The notes under the pieces: model-generated
Seen by the model: the letters and a program-made list of their open reading frames with translations, nothing else
Told to the model about the DNA's origin: nothing
Database searches by the model: none
Part shown: positions 52,634 through 60,953 of the stretch, piece after piece
Layout of the letters: each line of letters starts with the position of its first letter
Position numbering within the stretch: position 1 is the stretch's first letter
Translations under genes and position numbers: made by a program
Assembly: GCF_020991455.1 (NCBI RefSeq)
Contig: NZ_JAJMOX010000005.1
Location: 62,001 to 126,000 of the forward strand
Length of the DNA stretch: 64,000 bases
Source: Flavobacterium sp. JAS
GTDB taxonomy: Bacteria > Bacteroidota > Bacteroidia > Flavobacteriales > Flavobacteriaceae
Reading direction: 5' to 3'

Positions 52634-53485
52634 ATGACACGAAGGGAACTATTAAAATATACTGCATCAGCTATTTCAATTGCAGCTATACCTACAGTAT
52701 TAAAAGCGCAGCTGAATAATAAAGTAGATAAATTACCGCAAAACAATAATACTATGAAAATACAAAGACTCGCCTGGGCAGGAATTAAGATTGAACTTGA
52801 TAAAACAACGTTATTTATTGACGCTACTTCCTATGCTGATGAAAAGGATATGAAACTAACCGTTGAAACTGAATACAGTCATGCTCTTATCACACATCAT
52901 CATTCTGACCATTATGACCCTGCAGCGCTTAAAACAGTTTTTGACAAAAGAAGCCGTTTATATTGTCACGAAGATGCGTTACCCTGGCTTGATACAAAAG
53001 ATTTGCGAACTCAATCTGTAAAATTATACCAGCCTATAGATGCTTCAAGGTGGGCATCTGATTTGGTAGCTATACCTGTGCCTGCAGTGGACGGCTTTGG
53101 TCATCCACAGGTATCTTGGATTGTGCAAGGCGGAGGAAAAAAAATCATCCATTGCGGTGATACACTATGGCATGGCTACTGGCGCGATATTGCAAATGCG
53201 TATGGCCCCTTTGATATTGCTTTTATGCCTATCAATGCGGCTCGCTTAAACCAAGGAAAAGTAAGTGATACCGGAGTTCCTGCAGTGATGAACCCGGAGC
53301 AGGCTGTTGTTGCTTCAAAGCTTTTAAATGCAAAATTAATTTGCCCAATACATTACGGTCGTCCTTCAGAAAATTATTTTGAAACACCTGACCCAGAAGG
53401 ATTTTTTTTACACTTCGCAAAAGAAAGAAATGCTAAACCACTTTTATTGAAGGAAGGAGAATATGTAAAGTGGAGTAGTGTATAA
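52634..53485 (+). CDS. MBL-fold hydrolase with a twin-arginine-type leader
   Basis: 283 residues. The N-terminus TRRELLKYTASAISIAA resembles a Tat signal (Arg-Arg at 3-4, hydrophobic stretch, cleavage near KAQ), so export in folded form is likely. The metallo-beta-lactamase core has ITHHHSDHYDP (metal ligands), a later CGDTLWHG Asp and the ICPIHYGRPS histidine, close to UlaG/L-ascorbate lactonase-like proteins. A second ATG at residue 41 would give a cytoplasmic form. Third gene of the Ada-like group. Confidence 0.85.
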   Translation: MTRRELLKYTASAISIAAIPTVLKAQLNNKVDKLPQNNNTMKIQRLAWAGIKIELDKTTLFIDATSYADEKDMKLTVETEYSHALITHHHSDHYDPAALKTVFDKRSRLYCHEDALPWLDTKDLRTQSVKLYQPIDASRWASDLVAIPVPAVDGFGHPQVSWIVQGGGKKIIHCGDTLWHGYWRDIANAYGPFDIAFMPINAARLNQGKVSDTGVPAVMNPEQAVVASKLLNAKLICPIHYGRPSENYFETPDPEGFFLHFAKERNAKPLLLKEGEYVKWSSV

Positions 53486-53580
53486 CTCCTGCGTACCAAA
53501 TCATATACATTTGCAAAGCACATAAAAACCGGCATACAAAATTGGCATCTAGTATTCGATTATGCTCCTTGAAAAACCGT

Positions 53581-53611
53581 CAAGAAACACCTTAATAAAT
53601 TAAGTAGTTTT
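53581..53611. repeat. tRNA-terminator-like repeat, copy B
   Basis: CAAGAAACACCTTAATAAAT then TAAGTAGTTTTTT. It matches the first tRNA-Val terminator region (50623-50653) at 28 of 31 positions by eye, and is followed by AATGTCTTATTTTT, which also follows copy C. Confidence 0.7.
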
Positions 53612-53655
53612 TTCGATTATTAATGTCTTATTTTTGATTTAAAATAAAACTACAT

Positions 53656-54213
53656 ATGAGAAGTGAAGAAGATTGCCCACAAAATCACAGATACTTATTT
53701 TGTGACACTTATCTATCAGACAAAGGAATTGAGTTATCACAAAATGACACAATTAAACGATTTATAAATCGTGACAAAGATGAGTTTTATCAAAAATACA
53801 CTACTTGGAAAAGAGAAAGCAATGAAATTATCGTCTTTACGATGTACGCTTATGCAGACTTAAAGTTAAATAAAAAATTTGATTGTATCTTTAACTATGA
53901 CAATCCAGATGAGTTTGTTTTTGAAGAATTTATTTTGACTCAATCATTTTATGAAGGTTGGGCGCGAACCGAAACTGTTGATGATGGACACAAACATTTG
54001 TTAGTTTTTAGATTTGAAAATGATATTCCAAAAATACTGTTCAAACTGCACAAAGAAGAGACTCTTAAAGATTCAAGACCTGAAACATATACAAAATTAG
54101 GTTTTTGTAATCAAAATAATTTTGAAGCTATAGCTGATAATGTTAAAAAATATCATTTGCTAAAAGCAAAATACGGAATGGAATATTGGAAATACACTGA
54201 CGAGGAAATATAA
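53656..54213 (+). CDS. Orphan protein of unknown function
   Basis: 185 residues, soluble and acidic, with aromatic-rich segments (FYQKYTTWKRESNEI, FILTQSFYEGWARTE, FRFENDIPKILFKL). I recognise no family. Small soluble acidic proteins of this kind are common among immunity or accessory proteins, but there is no toxin neighbour to support that. The gene is bracketed by two tRNA-terminator-like repeats, at 53581 and 54255, suggesting it was inserted as a unit. Confidence 0.65.
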   Translation: MRSEEDCPQNHRYLFCDTYLSDKGIELSQNDTIKRFINRDKDEFYQKYTTWKRESNEIIVFTMYAYADLKLNKKFDCIFNYDNPDEFVFEEFILTQSFYEGWARTETVDDGHKHLLVFRFENDIPKILFKLHKEETLKDSRPETYTKLGFCNQNNFEAIADNVKKYHLLKAKYGMEYWKYTDEEI

Positions 54214-54254
54214 ATGTAATTATAAATAAAGGAAAATAATATTCTAATAGTCCA

Positions 54255-54292
54255 CAAAAAAACTTCTCAAGAAATTAAGGAGTTTTTTTATG
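54255..54292. repeat. tRNA-terminator-like repeat, copy C
   Basis: AAAAAAACTTCTCAAGAAAT then TAAGGAGTTTTTTT, followed by ATGTCTTATTTTT. It differs from the first tRNA-Val terminator at about three positions in 30, and can fold into the same hairpin, so it also ends the preceding gene. Confidence 0.7.
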
Positions 54293-54337
54293 TCTTATTT
54301 TTATTTGTGTCCCACATTATAGAGTTTTGTTCTTGAT

Positions 54338-54688
54338 TCATTGAATATCTATTTGCCAGGTAATTTCATTATTTTTATGAAATATTGGGCAAAGAATTTT
54401 TAGTATTTCATTTTTCTCATTGACTAAATACCAATCAGGGCTATAAATTAGATCAAGAAATGTATTTGCTTCCTCACACATTTTATTATAGTTTTCTTCA
54501 TCTCCTTCTTCTAAATAATTACTCGCTTTAATAGAATGTTTAATAAAATTAGCCAAGTGGACGTTTTCAGGAGACTCTGTCAAAAAATCAAACTTATAAA
54601 TTACATCTCCTGAACTTCTCATATCCCAGTTTGTTTCGGTCAGAGATCCAATTGAGGTTTCATTCCAGTATAATTCGTATTTCTTCAT
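54338..54688 (-). CDS. Small acidic orphan protein
   Basis: 116 residues from ATG 54688, with an upstream ATG 9 bases earlier. It is acidic and aromatic (YELYWNETSIGSLTETNWDM, then FDFLTESPENVHLANFIKHS), without signal or membrane segment, and matches no family I know. The size and charge are like contact-dependent immunity proteins, but no toxin is adjacent. It is on the opposite strand to both neighbours in the accessory stretch. Confidence 0.6.
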   Translation of the reverse strand: MKKYELYWNETSIGSLTETNWDMRSSGDVIYKFDFLTESPENVHLANFIKHSIKASNYLEEGDEENYNKMCEEANTFLDLIYSPDWYLVNEKNEILKILCPIFHKNNEITWQIDIQ

Positions 54689-54814
54689 ATAATTCATTAT
54701 AAAATTAGTCTATATTAGCTATTTCCAAAAGTAACTTAATGACTAGAATCTGATAGATTTTATTCTTATGGTATTAATAGATAATTTGGCTTACCCTTTT
54801 AACAAACCGCAAAA

Positions 54815-56104
54815 ATGAATAAAAAAACTCTATTGGCATTACTTACTATAAACACGTTTTGCGCACAAACCATCGTTTTTGGACAAGAAAAAAAGAGTGA
54901 AGTCGTTACTCAAGAATCTATTCAACTTGAAACTGATGAAATTTTCGATAAGCTTGTTCAAATTAGAAGGGAGTTTCATGAAAATCCAGAACTTGCGGGT
55001 AAAGAAAAGAAAACCCAAGAAGTTATAAAAAAATATTTGTTGGATTTAGGACTCCAAGTTAAAACATACATTTATGGCTATGGCATTGTTGGTGTTTTAG
55101 AAGGTGCAAAAAAGGGTAAAAAAATCGCTTGGCGAGCAGAAATGGATGCTTTACCAAATGATTTTCCTGATAAATCTGATTTTAAATCTAATGTAAAAGG
55201 TGTTCAACATGGTTGCGGACATGATGTTCACATGGCGATTGCATTAGGAATAGCGGAAGTTTTGGCAAAAAATAAAAAATCGTTGCACGGCACGATTTAT
55301 TTTATTTTTCAACCAGAAGAAGAAACATTTGTAGGAGCAAAAAGAATTACTGAAAATAAAATATTTACCAAATTCAAACTTGATGAGATTTACGCACTTC
55401 ACGTAACAGGATTAGCCGTAGGGCAAATAATGGTAAAATCAAATGAAATGTATGCTTATCAAAAAGAAATAGGAATACAGTTTAAAAATGCACTACCAAA
55501 CGAAGAGGTAAAAGAGCTTACGTCAAAAATTCGGAAGTCGTTAGTTAGGTCGGATAATGGGAGCAAACCATGGGAGATTCAGTATATTTCAGATTCTAAA
55601 ATAGGATTGATGAATCCGAATACAATATTTAAAGACTATTTAATTGCTGAGGAAAATTTCAGAACCTATTCTAAAAACGATGTATTCCATATAAATGCAG
55701 AACTCTACGAAACTGATGCAGCACGATTAAAAAACATTATTCCTACCATTAATAAGGTAATCAAAGACAGTAATTATGCTTCTCAATTAATTTCTATTAA
55801 GTTCATAAAAGAAAATCCAACAGTTTTAAACGATCCAAATTTAACACACACTTCTATAAATACGCTTGACAATATTTACGGAAAAGGCTTTGTTACAACT
55901 GATTACGGGCAGGTTCCTTATTTTAATGATGATTTTGCCTATTTTCAGCAGAAAACACCCGGGGTTTATTTCTTGCTTGGTGGTTCCAATTTCAAAAAAG
56001 GAATGATCGCAATGAATCATGCTCCTAATTTTCAGGTCGATGAAGAGTGTATTAGAATTGGAGTCAGAGCCTTTTCTTCGTTAATATTTGAAAGGGGGAA
56101 ATAA
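54815..56104 (+). CDS. Exported M20-family amidohydrolase
   Basis: 429 residues with a signal peptide (about 1-22, VFG-QEK). The M20D core has a HENPELAGKE start motif, metal ligands in HGCGHDVHMA and QPEEETFVGAKR, and the C-terminal MNHAPNFQVDE histidine. Relatives hydrolyse N-acyl or indole-acetyl amino acids or dipeptides. The central dimerisation domain (about 230-340) is diverged. The signal peptide points to a periplasmic role. Confidence 0.87.
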   Translation: MNKKTLLALLTINTFCAQTIVFGQEKKSEVVTQESIQLETDEIFDKLVQIRREFHENPELAGKEKKTQEVIKKYLLDLGLQVKTYIYGYGIVGVLEGAKKGKKIAWRAEMDALPNDFPDKSDFKSNVKGVQHGCGHDVHMAIALGIAEVLAKNKKSLHGTIYFIFQPEEETFVGAKRITENKIFTKFKLDEIYALHVTGLAVGQIMVKSNEMYAYQKEIGIQFKNALPNEEVKELTSKIRKSLVRSDNGSKPWEIQYISDSKIGLMNPNTIFKDYLIAEENFRTYSKNDVFHINAELYETDAARLKNIIPTINKVIKDSNYASQLISIKFIKENPTVLNDPNLTHTSINTLDNIYGKGFVTTDYGQVPYFNDDFAYFQQKTPGVYFLLGGSNFKKGMIAMNHAPNFQVDEECIRIGVRAFSSLIFERGK

Positions 56105-56127
56105 AACATTATCCCTGACAATCCACA

Positions 56128-56163
56128 AAAAAACTCCTTAATTCTTTAAGGAGCTTTTTTTTA
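56128..56163 (+). terminator. tRNA-terminator-like terminator, copy D
   Basis: CTCCTTAA / TTAAGGAG (56134-56141 with 56146-56153) and a T run. The left part CCACAAAAAAACTCCTTAA resembles the tRNA-Val 3' end and terminator; the loop differs. Confidence 0.7.
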
Positions 56164-56186
56164 GTTATTTCTAGCAAGTTGTTATA

Positions 56187-56984
56187 CTATTGAGCATCCC
56201 AAGATGCACTGGCATAATAAATAGAACTTGTTACCGGTGCTGTCCAGTAATCCTGACTACCTCCACGGAAGGTGTGGAGACTTACGGCATTAACATTTCG
56301 CTTAGAGTCGTTAGTTACCCAACGAATTGTTTGATTCAACATCTCTGTACCATTTACATAATATTTGACATATCCGTCAGTATTTGACCCCGTATTTAAC
56401 TTAACAGATATCTGACAATTATATGTCACACCTTCTTGTATGTAGTACTTTTTTCCAAAATCATTACCAAATTGCCCTGGCTGATCTTTATAATAAACAT
56501 AGGGTTGGAGGTAAGCTCCACTTCCTTTGGCAGTGCTTGATCCATTTGGGCAATACCACATAAATCTGGCACTACCGCCATTGCCATCCCATCCTGGATC
56601 GCCACCAGTATTCTGATCACCAATTAATATACCATATCCGCATTTACCGCCTCGGCTCCAATAAAATCCGGAATTAAATTTCATCTGAAACCAAACGGTA
56701 TAAATACCTTCTGACCAAACACCATACGATGTACACAAACCACCGGGACACGATAGTGTATTTGTCTGCAATGTAATCGTTCTGGCTCCGGCACCACCTC
56801 CTAACGCGGCAGCCTCAGGTGAGACGGCAGCATTGTTAGCGTTTTGCGACGCATCTTTGTTAGTACTTTGCAGCACGTCTTTGTTAGTGCTTTGCGGTAC
56901 ATTTAAGTCTTGTTCCTTTTCACAGGAATTAAGCACTAATGCTGTAATAAATAGTAAACTTGTCAATTTTAAGATTTTTTTCAT
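56187..56984 (-). CDS. Surface lipoprotein with a polysaccharide-lyase-like jelly-roll domain
   Basis: 265 residues. The lipoprotein signal ends LNSC (Cys21) followed by acidic EKEQD, close to the Bacteroidota surface-export signal. A short repeat STNKDVLQSTNKD and an alanine-rich linker lead into a domain (about 65-265) with GGKCGYG, ARFMWY, YVYYKDQPGQFG, VKLNTGSNTDGYVKYYVNG and FRGGSQDYWTAP. That spacing resembles PL14/PL20 glucuronan or alginate lyases and related jelly rolls. Substrate and activity are unproven; PL20 and PL14 are the closest guesses. Confidence 0.6.
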   Translation of the reverse strand: MKKILKLTSLLFITALVLNSCEKEQDLNVPQSTNKDVLQSTNKDASQNANNAAVSPEAAALGGGAGARTITLQTNTLSCPGGLCTSYGVWSEGIYTVWFQMKFNSGFYWSRGGKCGYGILIGDQNTGGDPGWDGNGGSARFMWYCPNGSSTAKGSGAYLQPYVYYKDQPGQFGNDFGKKYYIQEGVTYNCQISVKLNTGSNTDGYVKYYVNGTEMLNQTIRWVTNDSKRNVNAVSLHTFRGGSQDYWTAPVTSSIYYASASWDAQ

Positions 56985-57567
56985 TTTTTAAAGGTTAATG
57001 GTTAATAAATAATAGATAATGGTTACATCATTTGATACTGAAACAGAAAGTTTTTTCCAATTCTCCAAATCAATATCAGCGGATACGTTAATAAAAAAGT
57101 TTTTATTTTTATATGATTCATGCCATTGTTTTGAACTTGGCATTGCTGTTATATTTTGTTGTTTTTTACAAATTGCATCTACCTTCGAAATGCAGTTAGT
57201 GATTGACGTTGTAAAGTTGATTAATAACAATCTACATAGGGAGTAATAAAGTACGTTTTTGGGTACATAAAAATCTTACATATATGTTTTATGTATATTT
57301 TTCCTGTTTTAGAAATAATATCCATAAAAAAAATGCAAAAAATTTATTCAGTATTCAAACAATTAAGATTTTAATATACTGTAGCTTATATAGTATCTTA
57401 AAAATCTAGTATTTTTATTCATGTCTTCAACTCAAATTCACAATTTAAAGACCTTCATAACTTCTAAAATGCAGTAATAATTTTTTACTACATTTGACAT
57501 AGATATTGATTTGTTTGGCAGCTTTATTGCTGAAAACAAATCAAACTCCCAAATCAAAATTTTAAAA
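56985..57567. other. AT-rich gap of about 580 bases, no recognised gene
   Basis: Two overlapping short frames in opposite directions cover part of it, but neither has a recognisable start region, family or codon bias. A short direct repeat around TAATGGTTAATAAATAATAG lies near 56994-57020. The promoter of the beta-propeller gene should be in the last 100 bases; no exact TAnnTTTG was found. Confidence 0.45.
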
Positions 57568-58767
57568 ATGAAAAAAAAACTAATAACGCTTTTATTTGTA
57601 TTTACGGTTATGAATATGTTTGGGCAAACACCAACCATATCACAACCAGACGAAGCTAAAGATGCTAATAATAAAGTTTCACCCCTAAATGATATGGTGG
57701 TTAATAAAGCCATAAATGCGGTTAAAAAAGTTCCATTGGATGAAGCATCAATCCTAATTTATGATTACGACGGTTCTCTTATGTCCTTTGATTTAGAAGC
57801 TGAACATATTAATTGGACTGTAAAAGCCACAGATTCTCATACAGAAATGTGTGCAAATAAAATAACACTACAGGATGGAGTGATATACATTCCGTTTATT
57901 AACGGTGAAATTTTTGCAATTGATAACCAAACCGGCGAGGTTTTTTGGAAATCAAGAATTAGTAATAGTACAGATCAAATTGTATTAAAAGATCAAATTC
58001 CAGTTATAAATGATGGTAAACTGTATATAACCGCTCAAAATAGTACCATTTATGCTCTTAATATAAAAGATGGCAGTTTGATATGGAGCCACAAATTAGA
58101 GTCTTCAAATAATGATATTCCGGTGCTGTTTTTTGACAACAAAATTTTTACCCAAAGTGGAGTCAATTTCTATAGTTTTGATGCAAATACAGGAAAAGTT
58201 ATTTACCAAAAAACCTTTGAGGAAGCTTTGCACGGAAAACCTGTAACAGATGGTGAAAATATATTTATAGCAAATGAAAAAAATATACTTTTTGCCTTAA
58301 GTCCTAATAAACCAGATATTTTATGGGAGTTAAAATTTGATGAAAATCAAAATAATATCAAGGAACGCATACTTTGTAAAGACAAAAAAATATATTTTGC
58401 AGCGCAAGGCCCAGAAGTTTCTTCTGTATACGCTGTAGATTCAAAAACAGGAACTCAGTTATGGAAAACTGATTTTAAGGGAGATAATATAGAGTACATT
58501 ACTGAGCAGGATGATAATATTTGGGGATATACCCGTAAGGCAAAACTTTTTCAATTAGATATAAATAATGGTGAAATAGCAGTTGAAACAAAATTGACAA
58601 CTCAGCCTATTTCAAATTTTGAATTTCCGATTGATGATTCCTTGTTTTATTATTCTGATGCAGCTTTAATTCAATTTGATTTAAAAACAAAAGATGAAAA
58701 CGAAGTTTATCTTCGAACCACTATTCAGGATAACGCCTATAGCGCATATTTAAAATTAATTCGATAA
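57568..58767 (+). CDS. Exported PQQ-type beta-propeller repeat protein
   Basis: 399 residues from ATG 57568, with a signal peptide ending MFG-QT. The mature part is a run of PQQ-like propeller blades, each with an aromatic strand and a Gly-Trp closure (for example VYFAIDNQTGEVFWKSRI-like, IYALNIKDGSLIWSH, VYAVDSKTGTQLWKTDF). Such proteins act as scaffolds in outer-membrane assembly or bind small molecules; enzymatic dehydrogenase residues are not visible. Upstream in-frame start codons would lengthen it by 19 residues without a signal and are rejected. Confidence 0.82.
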   Translation: MKKKLITLLFVFTVMNMFGQTPTISQPDEAKDANNKVSPLNDMVVNKAINAVKKVPLDEASILIYDYDGSLMSFDLEAEHINWTVKATDSHTEMCANKITLQDGVIYIPFINGEIFAIDNQTGEVFWKSRISNSTDQIVLKDQIPVINDGKLYITAQNSTIYALNIKDGSLIWSHKLESSNNDIPVLFFDNKIFTQSGVNFYSFDANTGKVIYQKTFEEALHGKPVTDGENIFIANEKNILFALSPNKPDILWELKFDENQNNIKERILCKDKKIYFAAQGPEVSSVYAVDSKTGTQLWKTDFKGDNIEYITEQDDNIWGYTRKAKLFQLDINNGEIAVETKLTTQPISNFEFPIDDSLFYYSDAALIQFDLKTKDENEVYLRTTIQDNAYSAYLKLIR

Positions 58768-58773
58768 CAAAAC

Positions 58774-58812
58774 AAAAAAGCCGTCTCAGTATTGAAACGG
58801 CTTCTTTGTTTT
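58774..58812 (+). terminator. Terminator after the beta-propeller gene
   Basis: Stem AAGCCGT / ACGGCTT (58778-58784 with 58797-58803), flanked by A and T runs. Confidence 0.65.
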
Positions 58813-58828
58813 TGCAATCTTTTTAGAA

Positions 58829-59308
58829 TTATTTTATTTTATTAAACATATAGCGGCTAATTTTCCATTCTTTATTTTCTTTCTTCAATACAAATAATTC
58901 TCGGTTCTCTTCCGGTACTGTTTGCCCGTTAGCATGAATAAGTGTTGTGCCTTTAGACATGGTTCGGACAAAAGCCACATTATCATGTATTTCGATTTCA
59001 TCAATAAAAAACTCAATCTTTAATTGTATATTTTTAAATACAAATTCATAAGAGCTTTTTAATTGTTCCTGACCAATTGCTGTTGGTGCATTAGTTGGCA
59101 TAAATACACCATCAGTAGTGTAAAGTAATAATACTTTGTTTACATCAGAGGTATTTAAAGCATCGCGATAAGAGAAAAGTAGTTTCTCGATTGCTGCTTT
59201 TTCAGTTTGTGTTTCCATTTCTGTTTTATTTGTTAGCTCATTTTTATCTTTGTTTTGCCATGAAACTATTGATAAAAATAAAGTTGCTGTTATTAAAATA
59301 TATTTCAT
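58829..59308 (-). CDS. SnoaL-like protein of the SgcJ/EcaC type
   Basis: 159 residues: an N-terminal hydrophobic segment (about 1-18, possible signal), a linker, then an NTF2-like fold (about 35-158) with AIEKLLFSYRDALNTSDVNKV-type first helix, LYTTDGVFMPTNAPTAIGQE and VRTMSKGTTL. Proteins annotated SgcJ/EcaC family oxidoreductase fit this shape; the catalytic role is usually unproven. It follows the reductase gene by 15 bases and so shares its transcript. Confidence 0.8.
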   Translation of the reverse strand: MKYILITATLFLSIVSWQNKDKNELTNKTEMETQTEKAAIEKLLFSYRDALNTSDVNKVLLLYTTDGVFMPTNAPTAIGQEQLKSSYEFVFKNIQLKIEFFIDEIEIHDNVAFVRTMSKGTTLIHANGQTVPEENRELFVLKKENKEWKISRYMFNKIK

Positions 59309-59323
59309 GATCTTATCAATTAT

Positions 59324-59992
59324 TTAAGATTGAACAGCTTTGTTTTTCATTTCGTTAAGCGTTACCGTTTTTCCCAATTTGCCAAATTCATGCAAATCAC
59401 CAAAAACTTCAATTTGTATCGACTGATCAATACCTCCTACATGAAAAGCATCAAAACCACTACTTGCAATAAGTTCTTCGATTATAGTATTACTATTTGT
59501 GCTGTCTGACGCATAAAAAAGTACCTTTCTGCTTGGTTCACTAAACGCTTCGTTCAATAATGAACCAGCTCCTAATGTTCCAAAGGCTTTTACTAATTTT
59601 GAATTAGAAGGAATTAATTCTGAGAGAATTTTTCCGGCAGAATCATTTTCATCAATAATTTTTTTGAAGCCACCATTACCATCAGGTGCAATAGGATTTG
59701 ATACATCGACAATAATTTTGCTTTGAAGTTCATTTGAATATATTTGCAGAAACTCTTTTATTTTATCAAAATAAATGGCCGGAATTACCACATCAGCCTC
59801 TTTGATTGCATCTGCTATTTCTCTAGCATCTGCGAGATTACCTAATTTACCAGAAAGGCTTTTTGCTTTTTCAAAATCTCTTGCGGCAACAATCACGGGA
59901 TAATTACCTTTTGTAAGGTTTACGGCGATTGCTTCACCAATATTACCTAAACCAATAATGGCTACTTTTGTGTTTTTAGACATTGTGTTCAT
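59324..59992 (-). CDS. NADP-binding F420-oxidoreductase-like protein
   Basis: 222 residues from ATG 59992 (MNTMSKNTK; a second ATG 9 bases on is possible). It has the Rossmann motif AIIGLGNIGEAIA (about 9-21), an Arg in VAARDFEKA that favours NADP, and VDVSNPIAPDGNG with KAFGTLGAGSLL, the pattern of NADPH:F420-oxidoreductase-like enzymes. Flavobacteria lack F420 as far as known, so the real redox partner is open. Operon with the SnoaL-like gene; a Crp-type gene on the same strand is 118 bases upstream. Confidence 0.82.
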   Translation of the reverse strand: MNTMSKNTKVAIIGLGNIGEAIAVNLTKGNYPVIVAARDFEKAKSLSGKLGNLADAREIADAIKEADVVIPAIYFDKIKEFLQIYSNELQSKIIVDVSNPIAPDGNGGFKKIIDENDSAGKILSELIPSNSKLVKAFGTLGAGSLLNEAFSEPSRKVLFYASDSTNSNTIIEELIASSGFDAFHVGGIDQSIQIEVFGDLHEFGKLGKTVTLNEMKNKAVQS

Positions 59993-60109
59993 CTTCTTTG
60001 TATTTAGTTTGTTATTAATTAATTTTAACAATACAAAGATGCGATCAAGTAACTGCCTGCATCTATAATGTAGTTTAAGAAATACTCTTAATATAGATTA
60101 AGGGTTGGC

Positions 60110-60691
60110 TTAGTTATTTTTCCTTTCGTTTCTAATTTTACTGAGAAATTCTGGTGTAATTCCCAGATAAGAAGCGATTTGAGTATTAGGAAGTCTGTTG
60201 GATAGATTTGGATATTGTTCTAAAAAAAAATCATATCGCTCTTGCGCTGTTACACTAAATGTTTCCAGTAGCCTGTTTTGAAGCTCGATATATTTATCTT
60301 CAATAATTACACGAAAGTTTCTGTCAAATTTTGGATAATTGGTATACAAATACCATAAATCACCTTTTGAAAGCTGTAATATTACCGAAGGTTCAATCGC
60401 CTCAATATATAGTTTTGTTGGTTTTTCTTTATGAAGACTGCCAATATCGGCAATCCAATCGTTTTCTGCAGCAAAATGCAAATTATGTTCATTCCCTTTT
60501 TTATCGACTCCATACATTTTGAAACAACCCGAAACAACAAAAGTAAAATGCCTGCAGATATCGTTTTCTTGTAAAATAAATTGTCTTCTCTTAATTTTTC
60601 GTTCAATTAACCTGCTGGATAATTCCTCTTTTTCTATATCATTAAGAGGAAGATATTGATCAAAATGTGATATAAGTTGCTGTATGCTCAT
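60110..60691 (-). CDS. Crp/Fnr-family regulator
   Basis: 193 residues: a cyclic-nucleotide-type beta-barrel domain (about 10-115, with RRQFILQENDICRHFTFVVS) and a C-terminal helix-turn-helix (about 150-190, NTQIASYLGITPEFLSKI). No cysteine set for an iron-sulfur cluster is seen, so it is not a classical Fnr. Small Crp relatives of this kind in Bacteroidota often control a neighbouring redox or reductase gene; the reductase/SnoaL pair downstream on the same strand is the likely target. Confidence 0.87.
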   Translation of the reverse strand: MSIQQLISHFDQYLPLNDIEKEELSSRLIERKIKRRQFILQENDICRHFTFVVSGCFKMYGVDKKGNEHNLHFAAENDWIADIGSLHKEKPTKLYIEAIEPSVILQLSKGDLWYLYTNYPKFDRNFRVIIEDKYIELQNRLLETFSVTAQERYDFFLEQYPNLSNRLPNTQIASYLGITPEFLSKIRNERKNN

Positions 60692-60866
60692 TATCTAAGA
60701 TTTTTTTGTTTTTTATACCGTAATAAAAAACAACAATGAAGTTAAATTTGATTGATTTGTAATATAACTTAAGCTAATATAAGAAATATTCTCACCGCAG
60801 ATAATTAGGTCATACTATTTTAAAATTCTGCAAGAATAATTCAGAAACAAGCTCTTAAAAAATATA

Positions 60867-60898
60867 AAAAACTCCATTAGAAATAATGGAGTTTTTTT
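60867..60898. terminator. Hairpin terminator with ACTCCATT arms
   Basis: Stem AAAAACTCCATT / AATGGAGTTTTT (60867-60878 with 60885-60896), flanked by A and T runs; it fits the end of the beta-lactamase-like gene read on the minus strand. Confidence 0.75.
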
Positions 60899-60953
60899 GG
60901 GAAGTAAAGATTTTTCACAATAGAATCTCAAAAAATTGGAGATTTAGTAATTA

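Noticed and set aside
56988..57246. Two overlapping frames of about 75-80 codons on opposite strands
   Set aside because: No family resemblance, no promoter or ribosome-binding context, and mutual overlap; likely chance.
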